Part shown: in pieces, positions 1 to 7,891 of the stretch
Layout: every line of letters begins with the position of its first letter
Numbering within the stretch: position 1 is the stretch's first letter
Source of the DNA: Aquariibacter albus
Lineage (GTDB): Bacteria; Pseudomonadota; Gammaproteobacteria; Burkholderiales; Burkholderiaceae_C
Reading direction: 5' to 3'
Length of the DNA: 64,000 nucleotides
Assembly (NCBI RefSeq): GCF_014145335.1
Contig: NZ_JACIVI010000006.1
Coordinates: 93,050-157,049, forward strand
Translations under genes and position numbers: made by a program
Notes under the pieces: model-generated
Databases searched by the model: none
What the model was told of the DNA's origin: nothing
The model's input: the letters and a program-made list of their open reading frames with translations, nothing else

Positions 1-941
1 CGATCGGAGCGCATCAAATGGAAGGCGGGCATCTGCGGCAGCCGCGGCGGGGCCTGGCCCAGGAAGTCGGCCGGCTGCAGCGTCAGGCCGCGGCGGCGGT
101 GCAGCACATTGCCGGGCTCGACGAAGGCGACGAAGTCATCGGCCTGGCCGGGCGCCAGGCCCAGGCGCTCGGTCAGCTCGGCCTCGGCCTCGCCGACCGG
201 GCTGTCCATCAGCGCACGCCCCAGGCGGACGAACTCGTCCACATAGAAGGCGTAGTTCGTGAACAGCACGAAGTTCTGGAAGTGCTCGGGCAGCGTGCCG
301 GTGTAATGCCGCAGGCGATGCAGGGAATAGTCGATGCGCGGCGCCGTGAACAGGGCCAGCGGCCGTGGCGCCCCGGGCGCCGGCTCGTGGCTGCCGTTGG
401 CGATGCCGTCGTCCATGGCCGCAAGGTCGGGCAGGTCGAAGACATCGCGCAGGCGGGCACGGCGCAGGGGATCGAGCGTGCCCTCCAGATGCGCCTGCTC
501 GGGCAGGGCGAAGTGGATGGGCATGGGCTCCCTGCCCGGGCCGATCTGCAGGCCACTGCGGCGCAGCTCGCCGTGGTGACGCAGCAGCAGCTCGAACTGC
601 CGCCGCAGGTAGGGACCGAAGAGCTCGGGCCGGGTCAGGCTGGTTTCGTAGACACCCGGGCCGGCCAGGAAGCCATGGCTGAAGCGGGCCTCGGCCTCGT
701 TCAGGGCCGACTGCACCTGCACCCGCACGGCGGGGTAGCAGGCACGCACCCGGCCGGGCGGGTCGCGGCCCTCCAGGTAGGCGCGCAGCGCAGCCCGCAA
801 GCGCTCGACCGCCTGCTGGTAGAGGCGCTGAACGGCAGCCAGGGCCGCCTCGGGGTCGTCGTGGGTCTCCCAGCCGGGTTCGGCCGGAGCAGGCAAGAAG
901 GGGGCCTCGGCGGAGCCGGCAGCCTGGGCAGGATCGTCCAT
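1..941 (-). CDS. amn: AMP nucleosidase, N-terminal part (gene runs off the window start)
   Basis: Hydrolyses AMP to adenine and ribose 5-phosphate in the cytosol, part of purine salvage and adenylate control. The 313 residues seen match the Amn N-terminal domain: a helical start rich in Ala/Leu, then TRPELFGPYL, a variable loop, and the diagnostic run RLRHYTGTLPEHFQNFVLF followed by TNYAFYVDEFVRLG. The start is the ATG at 941-939, the first in frame and preceded by an in-frame open stretch without other good starts. The C-terminal phosphorylase-like catalytic domain lies beyond base 1. It follows the xox operon on the same strand after 40 bases; co-transcription is possible but I see no functional link. 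The identification rests on remembered similarity to E. coli Amn. Confidence 0.9.
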   Translation of the reverse strand, partial: MDDPAQAAGSAEAPFLPAPAEPGWETHDDPEAALAAVQRLYQQAVERLRAALRAYLEGRDPPGRVRACYPAVRVQVQSALNEAEARFSHGFLAGPGVYETSLTRPELFGPYLRRQFELLLRHHGELRRSGLQIGPGREPMPIHFALPEQAHLEGTLDPLRRARLRDVFDLPDLAAMDDGIANGSHEPAPGAPRPLALFTAPRIDYSLHRLRHYTGTLPEHFQNFVLFTNYAFYVDEFVRLGRALMDSPVGEAEAELTERLGLAPGQADDFVAFVEPGNVLHRRRGLTLQPADFLGQAPPRLPQMPAFHLMRSD

Positions 942-981
942 GCCCGCAGCGTAGCGCGTCGGCGCGACGCGCCCGTGCACC

Positions 982-1356
982 TCACTCCATGCGGATGAAG
1001 CAGCCTTCCTTGGCCTTCTTGACGGCCGTGCGGTACTTGCGCACCTCGACCTGCACCGATTCCACCTCGCGCAGGTAGGCGCCGCGTTCGCCGCCGATCG
1101 TGCTGGCGTTGGAGGCGGTGCTCAGCTCGACATAGTCCTCGTGCTTGATCTGGCGGGCCAGGGCGTCGACCGCGCAGGAGCACTTGTTGAGCATCTCGAA
1201 GGAGGGGCCCGGGTGTTCGCGCAAGCAGGTCTGCACGAAGAGGACGCGGTCGATGGTCGGGTAGTCGTTGGGGCTGGCAGCCGTCTGGGCACGCAGCGCA
1301 GGACTGGCGGCGAGCGCAAGGCCCAGGGACAGGGAGGTCAGCAGCAGGCGGGGCAT
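982..1356 (-). CDS. small secreted protein of unknown function, end of the xox operon
   Basis: Encodes 124 residues with a clear Sec signal peptide (hydrophobic residues 5-17, cleavage likely after the ALRAQ region near residue 24). The mature part has four cysteines, including a CSC motif near residue 59 (NKCSCAVDALA), and a charged C-terminal segment ending GCFIRME. There is no heme-binding CXXCH and no recognisable domain. It follows the 239-residue secreted protein by 22 bases on the same strand, so it is probably the last cistron of the xox transcript. Location and export suggest a periplasmic role with the methanol dehydrogenase, but no function can be assigned from sequence. Confidence 0.75.
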   Translation of the reverse strand: MPRLLLTSLSLGLALAASPALRAQTAASPNDYPTIDRVLFVQTCLREHPGPSFEMLNKCSCAVDALARQIKHEDYVELSTASNASTIGGERGAYLREVESVQVEVRKYRTAVKKAKEGCFIRME

Positions 1357-1378
1357 CGTCGGGCCTCTAGCGGGGAGC

Positions 1379-2098
1379 TCAAGGGGCCGCCGAGGGCTGA
1401 AGCGTCAGACGCTCCACGGACTCGGGCGGCGCCCCAGGGGTGGCACCGGGCAGGGTGGTGCGGATCTCCAGCACCTCGCCCGGCACCTGCGGGGACAGCA
1501 GGAAGACGTACTCGGTCTGCGCAAGCCGCTCGTAGCGCGGCCGGTTCGGATCGAGCAGGAAGGGTTGCACGCGAACCTCGCTGCCCGCGACCTGCTGCCC
1601 GCCGAAGCGGAAGCTGCGCGGCGTGACGGTGGCCTGGTCCACCAGGGCCAGGCGGATGCGCTTGCGGAAGTGGTTGGCCGAGCCCTTGGTCTGCTCGTTC
1701 AGCCGCCGGACTTCGCGCTCCAGGAAGAACAGCACGATGGGGTTGCCGCGGGCCTGCTCGATCAGCGGCAGCTGCAGCTTGCGCGGGCCGCTGAGGAAGG
1801 CCGCCCGCACATCGCAGCAGGCGCCAGCACTGTCGGGCAGCAGCTCGAGCACGGCCTGGTCGTCGACAGGCTCCTTCACCGCGCTGCCTTCGTGGCGATA
1901 CAGGTACACGAGGCGCTGAGGCGGCTTCATCGCCGCCAGCGGGGTCTGCATGAAGACGAGGCGCTCGGCCTCGGAGGGCTCGGGCGAGGCCGCCGGCTGC
2001 GATTCGGGCTGAACCGGGGTCTGGGCGGCCAGCGGGAGCGCGGCAGCGCCCAGAACCAGGGCCAGCCAGCAGGCGAAGGGGCGAAGCGAAAGGTTCAA
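1379..2098 (-). CDS. secreted protein of unknown function in the xox operon
   Basis: Encodes 239 residues with a signal peptide (hydrophobic residues 5-23, likely cleavage after LAAQ near residue 26), then a Pro/Ser-rich linker with PVQPESQPAASPEP. The rest is a soluble domain with two adjacent cysteines (GACCDVRAAF, about residue 92) and beta-strand-rich sequence near the end (EYVFLLSPQVPGEVLEI). I do not recognise a family. Its ATG overlaps the stop of the upstream protease gene by four bases, which implies translational coupling and joint function in the periplasm. The adjacent cysteine pair recalls the vicinal disulfide of quinoprotein dehydrogenases only superficially; I draw no homology from it. 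Confidence 0.75.
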   Translation of the reverse strand: MNLSLRPFACWLALVLGAAALPLAAQTPVQPESQPAASPEPSEAERLVFMQTPLAAMKPPQRLVYLYRHEGSAVKEPVDDQAVLELLPDSAGACCDVRAAFLSGPRKLQLPLIEQARGNPIVLFFLEREVRRLNEQTKGSANHFRKRIRLALVDQATVTPRSFRFGGQQVAGSEVRVQPFLLDPNRPRYERLAQTEYVFLLSPQVPGEVLEIRTTLPGATPGAPPESVERLTLQPSAAP

Positions 2099-3156
2099 CG
2101 CGGCTCCAGGGAATCGGACAGCTGCCGGGCAGCTTGGGGGTCGAGCTGGCTGAGCACCGTCAAGGCCTCGCGCGCCTTGCCTTGCCGACCCGAGCGCTGG
2201 TAGAGCAGCCCCAGATCCAGCCAGGCACGGGCATGACGGGGGTCGAGGTTGAGGGCACGGCTGTAGGCCTGTTCAGCCGCCTCGATGCGGCCCAGGGCCG
2301 TCAAGGCCAGGCCGCGCGCATGGGGGGCCTCGCTGTCCATCGGGTCCTCGGCCTCCCAGCGTTCGGCCAGCTGGGCCAGCTCGTCCCAGGCCTGGCCCTG
2401 CACGAGGGCGGCCGCGCGCAGGAAATGCGGCTGCTCGGGCGGACCGAGTTCCCAGAAGCAGAGTCCGGGGACCGGCTCGATCGGGCGCTCGGCCCCCTCG
2501 GCCGCAAGCAGTTCCTTGACCCACTCGACCGGGGTCGCGTAGTAGTGACGCTCGCCGCCGCGGAGCCGGAACGTCAGCACGCCGATGAGGCGCCCCTGCT
2601 CGTCGAACATGCCACCGCCACTCGCCCCGGAGCTGAACCAGTTGGTCGACTGGACGACGCGGCTGCCCGCCAGGCGGTGCAGGCCGGCCACTTCGCCTTC
2701 GCTGTACTGGATGCCGAGCCCGCCGGTGTAGCCGATGGCCATCACGGTCTGCTTGCGCGACAGGGCCTCGGTGCGCCCCAGCACCACGGGCTCGCCTTCG
2801 AGCGTCGGCACGCGCAGCATGCAGAGGTCGCGGTAGATGTCGCTGCGCTGGGTTCGCGCATAGGTTCGCAGACCGTTCTTCAGCACGGCGATGCGCGAGG
2901 CCTTGCGGGTGACGTGGCAGTTGGTGACCACCAGGCCGGGGGCAACGATCACCCCGGAGCCCAGGCCGTAGCCGCCTTCGGCCGAGATGGCCTCGATCTT
3001 CACGACCGAATTGCCCACCTCGAGCTTGAGTTCCTGGCTGAAGCCAGCCCGGGCGGGGCCTGCAAGCAGCAGGCCGAACACCAGCCCCATCGTCAGGGCC
3101 CGCAAGGCGCAGACCCCGTACTCGCGCAGCATGCTGCGGGCGGATTCGAACAACAT
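2095..3156 (-). CDS. exported trypsin-like serine protease with C-terminal TPRs
   Basis: Encodes 353 residues from the ATG at 3156, chosen because GGGAGAGG lies just upstream and a signal peptide starts soon after (hydrophobic residues 20-36, ending GPARA). The chymotrypsin/HtrA-fold triad is intact: His81 in TNCHV, Asp110 in YRDLCML and Ser179 in SSGASGGGMF. No PDZ domain follows; instead residues about 240-350 contain TPR-like helices (a copy with AYSRALNLDPRHARAWLDLG). It sits 31 bases after xoxJ and overlaps the next gene by four bases, so it is co-transcribed with the XoxF system. A periplasmic quality-control or processing role for the dehydrogenase or its cytochrome is an inference from context. 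A start 30 codons upstream is possible but lacks a good ribosome site. Confidence 0.85.
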   Translation of the reverse strand: MLFESARSMLREYGVCALRALTMGLVFGLLLAGPARAGFSQELKLEVGNSVVKIEAISAEGGYGLGSGVIVAPGLVVTNCHVTRKASRIAVLKNGLRTYARTQRSDIYRDLCMLRVPTLEGEPVVLGRTEALSRKQTVMAIGYTGGLGIQYSEGEVAGLHRLAGSRVVQSTNWFSSGASGGGMFDEQGRLIGVLTFRLRGGERHYYATPVEWVKELLAAEGAERPIEPVPGLCFWELGPPEQPHFLRAAALVQGQAWDELAQLAERWEAEDPMDSEAPHARGLALTALGRIEAAEQAYSRALNLDPRHARAWLDLGLLYQRSGRQGKAREALTVLSQLDPQAARQLSDSLEPR

Positions 3157-3187
3157 CGGCGCCTCTCCCGACAGAAGGATCTGCGGC

Positions 3188-4096
3188 TCAGCGACCCGAT
3201 CCTTCCGCGGTCGACTCGATGGGCAGCAGCGGAACGTTGTATTCACGCAGGATAGTCTCGATGTCTTGCCGGCTGTCCGCGATCAACTTCTCGACCTGCT
3301 GCTTCCAGGCCCGCTCGCCATGGCGCACGCCCATCGCGATCTCGAAGTCGAACTTGATGTTCTTCTCCGAACGCATCGGCACCAGGCTGAGCTCGGGCGA
3401 CTTGACCCGCTTGGCGAAGAAACCTGCGATCGGGCCCCAGACGATGGCGACATCGATCTTGCCGCTGGCCAGGTCCTGCTCGATGATTTCGCCCGGGTAC
3501 TGATCCGGCCGCGGACTCATGATGGGATAGGGCACACCCTGCTCGAGCAGCTGGTGACGCGCCAACCAGTCCGAAGCTGGGGAGCGGTCGTAGATGCCGA
3601 TGCGGAGCTTCTTCAGCACCGCCGGATCGAGCTTGAGGAAGTCCTCTTGCGAGGCCACACCGTCCAGGCCACGCCCCCTGGGGAAGACCATGGCATAGGT
3701 CGAGCGGTAATAGGGTTTCGTCGCCGAAACCTGGTCGAAACCCGCAGGCACGCCCATCACCAGATCGCAGCGGTAGTCCTCGCCCGGCAGCTTGTAGCGC
3801 AGCGTGTTGCGGATGAAGGCCAGGCGCTGCGGGAAGGAGTAGTAGCTCACCGGCAGACCGAGAGCCCGGCCGAAGACCTCGGCAATGCGGTTCTCGATCC
3901 CGGCCCCGTCCGTGTTGGAGAAGGGCAGGTTGTTCGGGTCCTGACAGACCCGCAGGGCCTGGCGCTCGGGGGCATCCTGCGCGGCAGCCGGCAGGGCGAT
4001 CACCGCGGCAAGCACGAGGCCCAGGCACCGCATGGAGGAGGACAGGCCCCGCTTGCCGCGGCCCGGGACCGCACTCACCACGGGGCCGCAGCTCAT
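3188..4096 (-). CDS. xoxJ: XoxJ, periplasmic solute-binding-like partner of XoxF
   Basis: Encodes 302 residues of the MoxJ/XoxJ family, a periplasmic binding-protein fold required for methanol dehydrogenase activity and thought to bind or activate the enzyme. Family marks are QALRVCQDPNNLPFSN near the mature N-terminus, YYSFPQRLAFIRNTLR, CDLVMGVPAGFD and the C-terminal EYNVPLLPI. The ATG at 4096 overlaps the xoxG stop as ATGA. This start leaves about 21 charged residues before the hydrophobic signal segment; the internal ATG at 4033 would give a cleaner signal peptide but has no ribosome site, so the true start is open. Genes xoxF, xoxG and xoxJ in this order are the standard lanthanide-dependent set. 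Confidence 0.92.
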   Translation of the reverse strand: MSCGPVVSAVPGRGKRGLSSSMRCLGLVLAAVIALPAAAQDAPERQALRVCQDPNNLPFSNTDGAGIENRIAEVFGRALGLPVSYYSFPQRLAFIRNTLRYKLPGEDYRCDLVMGVPAGFDQVSATKPYYRSTYAMVFPRGRGLDGVASQEDFLKLDPAVLKKLRIGIYDRSPASDWLARHQLLEQGVPYPIMSPRPDQYPGEIIEQDLASGKIDVAIVWGPIAGFFAKRVKSPELSLVPMRSEKNIKFDFEIAMGVRHGERAWKQQVEKLIADSRQDIETILREYNVPLLPIESTAEGSGR

Positions 4097-4488
4097 TCGA
4101 TGCCCGTCACGCGAGCCGTCTTGATCGCGCCATCCGAACGCCCCTTCAGGTAGGCGTAGATGTCATCGATGTTCTTGGTCACCACCGGCGCGTCCTTGTG
4201 CGGGGGCATGCCGCGCTCGATCCGGCCGTCCAGCACGACCTTCACGAAATCGTCCTTGCTCAGCACCTTGAGCCGTTCGACCAGCGAGGGGCCGGCGAGG
4301 CCTTCCTGGTTCGCGCCGTGACAGGCTGCGCAGTTGGCCTGGCGCCAGGACCGGAAGCCATTGAGGGTCTTCGCGTCGACCTTGGTGCCGTCGACCACCG
4401 TGTACAGCGGGGTCTTGACCTCTTGGGCCATGACCGCGGGGGCGGCAAGGGCAACGACGATGGCGGCGGTGAGGGTGCGGAGGATCAT
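4093..4488 (-). CDS. xoxG: XoxG, c-type cytochrome electron acceptor of XoxF
   Basis: Encodes 131 residues: signal peptide to about residue 21 (ending VMAQ) and a single-heme cytochrome c domain. Heme is attached at Cys53 and Cys56 with His57 (CAACH); Met94 in RGMPPHKD is the likely distal ligand. Together with xoxF upstream and xoxJ downstream this marks it as the cytochrome that takes electrons from the PQQ of XoxF. A hairpin with a short T-run lies in the 119-base gap after xoxF, which would lower xoxG expression relative to the abundant dehydrogenase. The ATG at 4488 is followed directly by the signal peptide. Confidence 0.93.
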   Translation of the reverse strand: MILRTLTAAIVVALAAPAVMAQEVKTPLYTVVDGTKVDAKTLNGFRSWRQANCAACHGANQEGLAGPSLVERLKVLSKDDFVKVVLDGRIERGMPPHKDAPVVTKNIDDIYAYLKGRSDGAIKTARVTGIE

Positions 4489-4510
4489 GATCAGGGGTTT
4501 TCAGAAACAA

Positions 4511-4540
4511 GGGGATGACACCCGTCAGAGTGCCATCCCC
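4511..4540 (-). terminator. leaky terminator or attenuator between xoxF and xoxG
   Basis: On the minus strand an 11-bp stem with one mismatch (GGGGATGGCAC pairing with GTGTCATCCCC, 8-base loop) is followed at once by TTGTTTCTG. That is an intrinsic-terminator shape with a poor T-tract. It sits 68 bases after the xoxF stop and 23 before the xoxG start, so it probably reduces read-through rather than ending the operon. Confidence 0.5.
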
Positions 4541-4553
4541 GGGGCCGGTTCCT

Positions 4554-4571
4554 GGGCCACTCACGTGGCCC
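4554..4571 (-). other. perfect 7-bp hairpin in the xoxF 3' region
   Basis: GGGCCAC at 4554-4560 and GTGGCCC at 4565-4571 form a perfect stem with a 4-base loop, just upstream (on the minus strand) of the terminator-like hairpin. With it, the structure could protect the xoxF message 3' end after partial termination. It has no T-run of its own. Confidence 0.4.
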
Positions 4572-4607
4572 GGGAAATCACTGACCCGACAGTCGGCCTG
4601 CAGCCGA

Positions 4608-6416
4608 TCAGTTGGGCAGCGCGAAGATGGTCAGCGAGCCACCGAGGTCGGTGTACTGACCCAGCTCCTTGTAGCCACCCACGGCGCCCAGGCCATCGGT
4701 GTCCTTCTCGAGACCCGCGGCCATGCCGATGCCGGCCCAGCCACCGATGCCCGAGAACACGCCCATGTACTGCTTGCCCTTGTGCTCGTAGGTGAACACG
4801 TTGCCGATGATTCCGGACGGCGTGCGGAACTTGTAGAGCTCCTTCGTGATGTCCTTGGCGTCAACGCACTTGAAGAAGCCTTCCAGGGTGCCGTAGCAGG
4901 ACAGGCCGCCGGCGGTGTTCAGCGCGCCCGACCACACCGAGAACTTCTCCGGCTTGGACTGGACGATCTTGCCCTTGCCCGCGTCCCAGGCGATGTAGTT
5001 GCCCATGCCGCCATGGCTGCCCGGGGCCGGGAACATCGACAGGGTGGCACCGACGTACGGCTGGCCAGCCACGTACTCGACCTTGAACGGCTCGTAGTCC
5101 ATGCAGACGTGGTTGGTCGGCACGTAGAACAGCTTGGTGTTCGGGTCGAACGAAGCGGGCTGCTGGTCCTTCGAGCCCAGGGCCGCCGGGCAAACGCCCT
5201 TGGTGTTGACGTCGGGACCGTTCTGGGCGGTCGAGTACTTCGACACGACCTGCGGACGGCCGGTCTTCATGTCGACGTGGGTGGCCCAGTTAACCTTCGG
5301 GTCGTACTTCTCGGCCACCAGCAGCGCGCCGTTGGTGCGATCCAGGGTGTACGCGAAGCCGTTGCGGTCGAAGTGCACCAGCGCCTTGGTCGGCTTGCCC
5401 TTGACGTCGATGTCCGCCAGGATCATCTCGTTGATGCCGTCGAAGTCCCACTCGTCGAACGGCGTCATCTGGTAGACCCAGTTGACCTTGCCGGTGTCGA
5501 CGTCACGCGACCAGATCGACATCGACCACTTGTTGTCGCCCGGGCGCTGCGACGGGTTCCAGGTCGAGGGGTTGCCGGTGCCGTAGTAGACCGAGTTGGT
5601 GGCCTTGTCGTAGCTGTACCAGCCCCAGGTCGTGCCGCCACCGATCTTCCACTGGTCGCCCTGCCAGGTCTTCAGCGAGGAATCCTTGCCGACCGGCTGC
5701 ACCTTGCCGTCGATCCAGGTGGTGGTCTTGTTCGGGTCGATCAGCATTTCGGCGTCGGGGCCGGTGCTGTAGCCCTTCCACACTTGCTTGCCGGTGTTGA
5801 TGTCGTAGGCCGCGAGGTAGCCACGGACACCCCACTCACCGCCGGAGATGCCGGTGATGACCTTGTCCTTGAAGACGTGCGGGGCGTTGGTGTTGACGGC
5901 GCCGAGCTTCGGATCACCGTTCTTGGCGGTCCACAGCACCTTGCCGGTCTTGGCGTCCATCGCGACCAGGTTCGAGTCGGCTTGCTGCAGGAAGATCTTG
6001 CCTTCCGCGTAGGCCAGGCCACGGTTCACCGTGTCGCAGCACATCTGCGGGATGACCGCCGGATCCTGCTTCGGCTCGTGCTTCCACACGATCTTCTGGG
6101 TGTCCAGGTTGATCGCGAACACCTTGTTGGGGAAGGGCGAGTGCAGATACATCATGCCGTCGACCACCAGCGGCGAGCCTTCGTGGCCGCGCAGCACGCC
6201 GGTGGAGAAGGTCCATGCCACCTGCAGCTTGCCGACGTTGCTGGTGTTGATCTGGTTCAGCTTGCTGTAGCGCTGGTTGAACATGTCACCAGCTTGGGCC
6301 GCCCAGTTCTTCGGATTGGCGATCTTGCTTTCGAGATCGGCGTTCGCGGACGCCACCACAGGCAGAGCGAGCGCGGCAGCGCTCAGCGAGCGCAGCATGA
6401 ACTTTTGGGTCTTCAT
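4608..6416 (-). CDS. xoxF: XoxF, lanthanide-dependent PQQ methanol dehydrogenase
   Basis: Oxidises methanol to formaldehyde or formate in the periplasm using PQQ and a lanthanide ion. Encodes 602 residues with a signal peptide (cleavage near SANA, residue 26) and an eight-bladed beta-propeller. Diagnostic residues: the vicinal cysteines Cys126-Cys127 (MCCDT) over the PQQ, Glu194 (GGEWG) and Asn282 (GTGNP) as metal ligands, the catalytic Asp324, and Asp326 two residues later in DEWDFDG. That extra Asp, an Ala in calcium-type MxaF, marks the lanthanide form. The ATG at 6416 follows GGAGAC with proper spacing and starts the signal peptide; 23 upstream in-frame codons are rejected. Length is normal for the family. 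No mxa genes are present in the window. Confidence 0.97.
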   Translation of the reverse strand: MKTQKFMLRSLSAAALALPVVASANADLESKIANPKNWAAQAGDMFNQRYSKLNQINTSNVGKLQVAWTFSTGVLRGHEGSPLVVDGMMYLHSPFPNKVFAINLDTQKIVWKHEPKQDPAVIPQMCCDTVNRGLAYAEGKIFLQQADSNLVAMDAKTGKVLWTAKNGDPKLGAVNTNAPHVFKDKVITGISGGEWGVRGYLAAYDINTGKQVWKGYSTGPDAEMLIDPNKTTTWIDGKVQPVGKDSSLKTWQGDQWKIGGGTTWGWYSYDKATNSVYYGTGNPSTWNPSQRPGDNKWSMSIWSRDVDTGKVNWVYQMTPFDEWDFDGINEMILADIDVKGKPTKALVHFDRNGFAYTLDRTNGALLVAEKYDPKVNWATHVDMKTGRPQVVSKYSTAQNGPDVNTKGVCPAALGSKDQQPASFDPNTKLFYVPTNHVCMDYEPFKVEYVAGQPYVGATLSMFPAPGSHGGMGNYIAWDAGKGKIVQSKPEKFSVWSGALNTAGGLSCYGTLEGFFKCVDAKDITKELYKFRTPSGIIGNVFTYEHKGKQYMGVFSGIGGWAGIGMAAGLEKDTDGLGAVGGYKELGQYTDLGGSLTIFALPN

Positions 6417-6952
6417 CGATGTCTCCGTAGTTGATCGGACTGACTGTTGCCTAGCACTCTCTCCGGCCGCCACACCGCAGCACACGTTCCCTCATGACCG
6501 AGGCGTTTTGACCGGAATCGCTGAGTGCATCGCCCCGTGGGACGTGCTTCAGCGCCCGGGATTTGTACCTCCGCGGTGCAGGGCGACAAATCGGGTAAAC
6601 GCCATGCCGCAAAACCCAAGCGGGGCCGTTTGTCAAGCCCCTGTCGGATGAATTTGCGTCGAATGCGGAACACCGGGCACACAGAGTGATTCACCCCCGT
6701 GTCAGTCCCTCCCGCAAGGCGACTGAACACTGCGTCACACCCGGGAATTCGACCCGATGTGCACGTCCTCGCGACCGCGCACCGTTCGACAAGACCCCCA
6801 GGGCTGTCGATCAGCTGTTCGCCACCGCGACCCCGCCTCGACCCCCCCCGGACTTTCCCGAGCCGAAGCTTGCGCCCGGGCGGCCCGGCGCGGTCTGCAA
6901 GGGGTACGGCTCTTGCAGACCCACCGCACCGAACCGCCCTGCCCTGCGTCCC
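6417..6952. other. divergent intergenic region between xoxF and nasT
   Basis: This 536-base gap separates the divergent xoxF and nasT genes. The stretch 6560-6690 is visibly richer in A/T than its surroundings and holds the candidate xoxF promoter. The rest, up to the nasT start, is proline-coding-like GC-rich sequence that is open in the nasT frame from 6686; I treat it as leader, since nothing in it resembles a domain. I see no rRNA, tRNA or repeat here. Confidence 0.5.
6608..6636 (-). promoter_or_regulatory. candidate promoter of the xox operon
   Basis: A perfect -35 hexamer TTGACA reads on the minus strand at 6636-6631. With a 17-base spacer the -10 position (6613-6608) reads TTTGCG, a poor match. 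Strong -35 with weak -10 suggests a regulated promoter. The predicted leader to the xoxF ATG is about 185 bases. Only the hexamers support it. Confidence 0.4.
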
Positions 6953-7597
6953 GTGACCGCTCCTGAACCGACCGCCACCCCTGCTGCACGCCGCGTCGAG
7001 GCGCAGGCCGCGGCCGGGCTGCGCGTGCTGCTGGTCGACGATGGCGCGCACCGCGTCGGGCTGATCCAGGCGGAGCTGGCGCGCCAGGGGTGCGAAGTGG
7101 TCGGCGTGCTCGATGCGGCGACCCTCGTGCACGACTGCGTATCGCGGCTCAAGCCCGATGTGGTGATCGTCGACAGCGAGTCCCCCACCCGCGACACGCT
7201 GGAACACCTGGCGACGCTTTCGGCGCGCAACCCGCGGCCGGTGGTGGTGTTCTCCGAGGATGCGGCCACCGACACCATGCGCGCGGCGATCAAGGCCGGC
7301 GTCAGCGCCTATGTGGTGGCGGGCCTGCAGGCCGAACGCCTGGCGCCGGTGCTGCAGGTTGCGATCGCGCGCTACGAACAGGACGCCGCGCTGCGCGCCC
7401 AGCTCGACGAGGCGCAGAGCCAGCTGGCCCACCGCAAGCTCATCGAGCGAGCCAAGGGCGTGCTGATGGAGACCCACGGATTCGACGAGGACGAGGCCCA
7501 CCGCCGCCTGCGCCGCCTGGCCATGGACCGCGGCATGAAGCTGCATGAGGCGGCGGAACGGGTGATCGACGCGCAGAGCTGGCTGCGGCCGGCCTGA
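6953..7597 (+). CDS. nasT: NasT-type ANTAR antitermination regulator
   Basis: Encodes 214 residues from the GTG at 6953; the frame is open further upstream but the extra sequence is Pro/Arg-rich and unlike the family. Residues about 23-140 form a receiver-like domain (LRVLLVDDGAHRVGLIQ, DVVIVDSESP) and residues about 150-210 the ANTAR RNA-binding helices (LIERAKGVLMETHGFDEDEA, then RRLAMDRGMKLHEAAERVID). Proteins of this type bind RNA with two hexaloop hairpins and prevent terminator formation upstream of nitrate-assimilation genes. Exactly such an RNA target follows between this gene and nrtA. Its usual partner NasS, a nitrate-sensing NrtA-like protein that holds NasT, is not encoded next to it in this window. 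Confidence 0.93.
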   Translation: MTAPEPTATPAARRVEAQAAAGLRVLLVDDGAHRVGLIQAELARQGCEVVGVLDAATLVHDCVSRLKPDVVIVDSESPTRDTLEHLATLSARNPRPVVVFSEDAATDTMRAAIKAGVSAYVVAGLQAERLAPVLQVAIARYEQDAALRAQLDEAQSQLAHRKLIERAKGVLMETHGFDEDEAHRRLRRLAMDRGMKLHEAAERVIDAQSWLRPA

Positions 7598-7649
7598 ACG
7601 CCACGGGACGGTGCGCAGGCACCAGCGCGAGGCCTGCGCCCGCTTTCCC

Positions 7650-7666
7650 TGCACCGTCAGCGGGCC
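7650..7666 (+). promoter_or_regulatory. weak NtrC-like dyad upstream of the nrt promoter
   Basis: TGCAC, seven bases, then GGGCC resembles the NtrC consensus TGCAC-N7-GTGCA with two mismatches in the right half. It lies about 40 bases upstream of the -24 element, where an NtrC site could be. The match is weak and is offered only because a sigma-54 promoter needs an activator site. Confidence 0.22.
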
Positions 7667-7705
7667 GAAAGGCCGCATCCGGCCCGGAGAACCGGGGGTT
7701 TGGGC

Positions 7706-7721
7706 TGGCACGGTCCTCGCA
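7706..7721 (+). promoter_or_regulatory. sigma-54 (-24/-12) promoter of the nrt-nir-nas operon
   Basis: TGGCACG at 7706-7712, then GTCC, then TCGCA at 7717-7721. This matches the sigma-54 consensus TGGCACG-N4-TTGCA at all fixed positions but one, with the invariant GG and GC pairs correctly spaced. Transcription should start about 12 bases later, near 7732, at the very base of the first ANTAR hairpin. It indicates activation by an NtrC-type enhancer-binding protein under nitrogen limitation. Confidence 0.8.
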
Positions 7722-7732
7722 AGAGTCTCTTT

Positions 7733-7787
7733 GCAGCGGCCGCAATGGCGTGGCCGCTGCACCCCAAAGTTCGGACAAAGGCGTCCG
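7733..7787 (+). ncRNA. ANTAR two-hexaloop antiterminator RNA in the nrtA leader
   Basis: Hairpin P1: GCAGCGGCCGC (7733-7743) pairs with GTGGCCGCTGC (7750-7760) around the six-base loop AATGGC. Hairpin P2: CGGAC (7772-7776) pairs with GTCCG (7783-7787) around the six-base loop AAAGGC. Both loops have A at position 1 and G at position 4, the known ANTAR recognition rule, and the helices are separated by 11 bases. The 3' side of P2 is also the 5' side of the terminator stem, so folding of P2, stabilised by NasT, should block termination. Confidence 0.9.
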
Positions 7788-7840
7788 GTTGTCGTTGAAG
7801 CGCGCAGCGCTTCGATGCAGCCGCGACGCCTTTTTTGTTT
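7780..7840 (+). terminator. intrinsic terminator of the ANTAR-controlled leader
   Basis: GGCGTC (7780-7785) pairs with GACGCC (7825-7830); inner pairing continues through CGGTTG with CAGCCG (7818-7823) and TTGAAGCGC (7795-7803) with GCGCTTCGA (7807-7815) around a GCA loop. The stem is followed by six T, one G and more T (7831-7840). Its first bases are inside the P2 loop and 3' arm, making the two structures mutually exclusive. Confidence 0.9.
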
Positions 7841-7891
7841 TCTTGGTCTTCAACAGGTGCAGTGATGACGTCCACCCAGCGCGAGGGTCTC

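Noticed and set aside
18-998. Plus-strand open frame of 326 codons
   Set aside because: Antisense to the AMP nucleosidase gene, which has clear family motifs.
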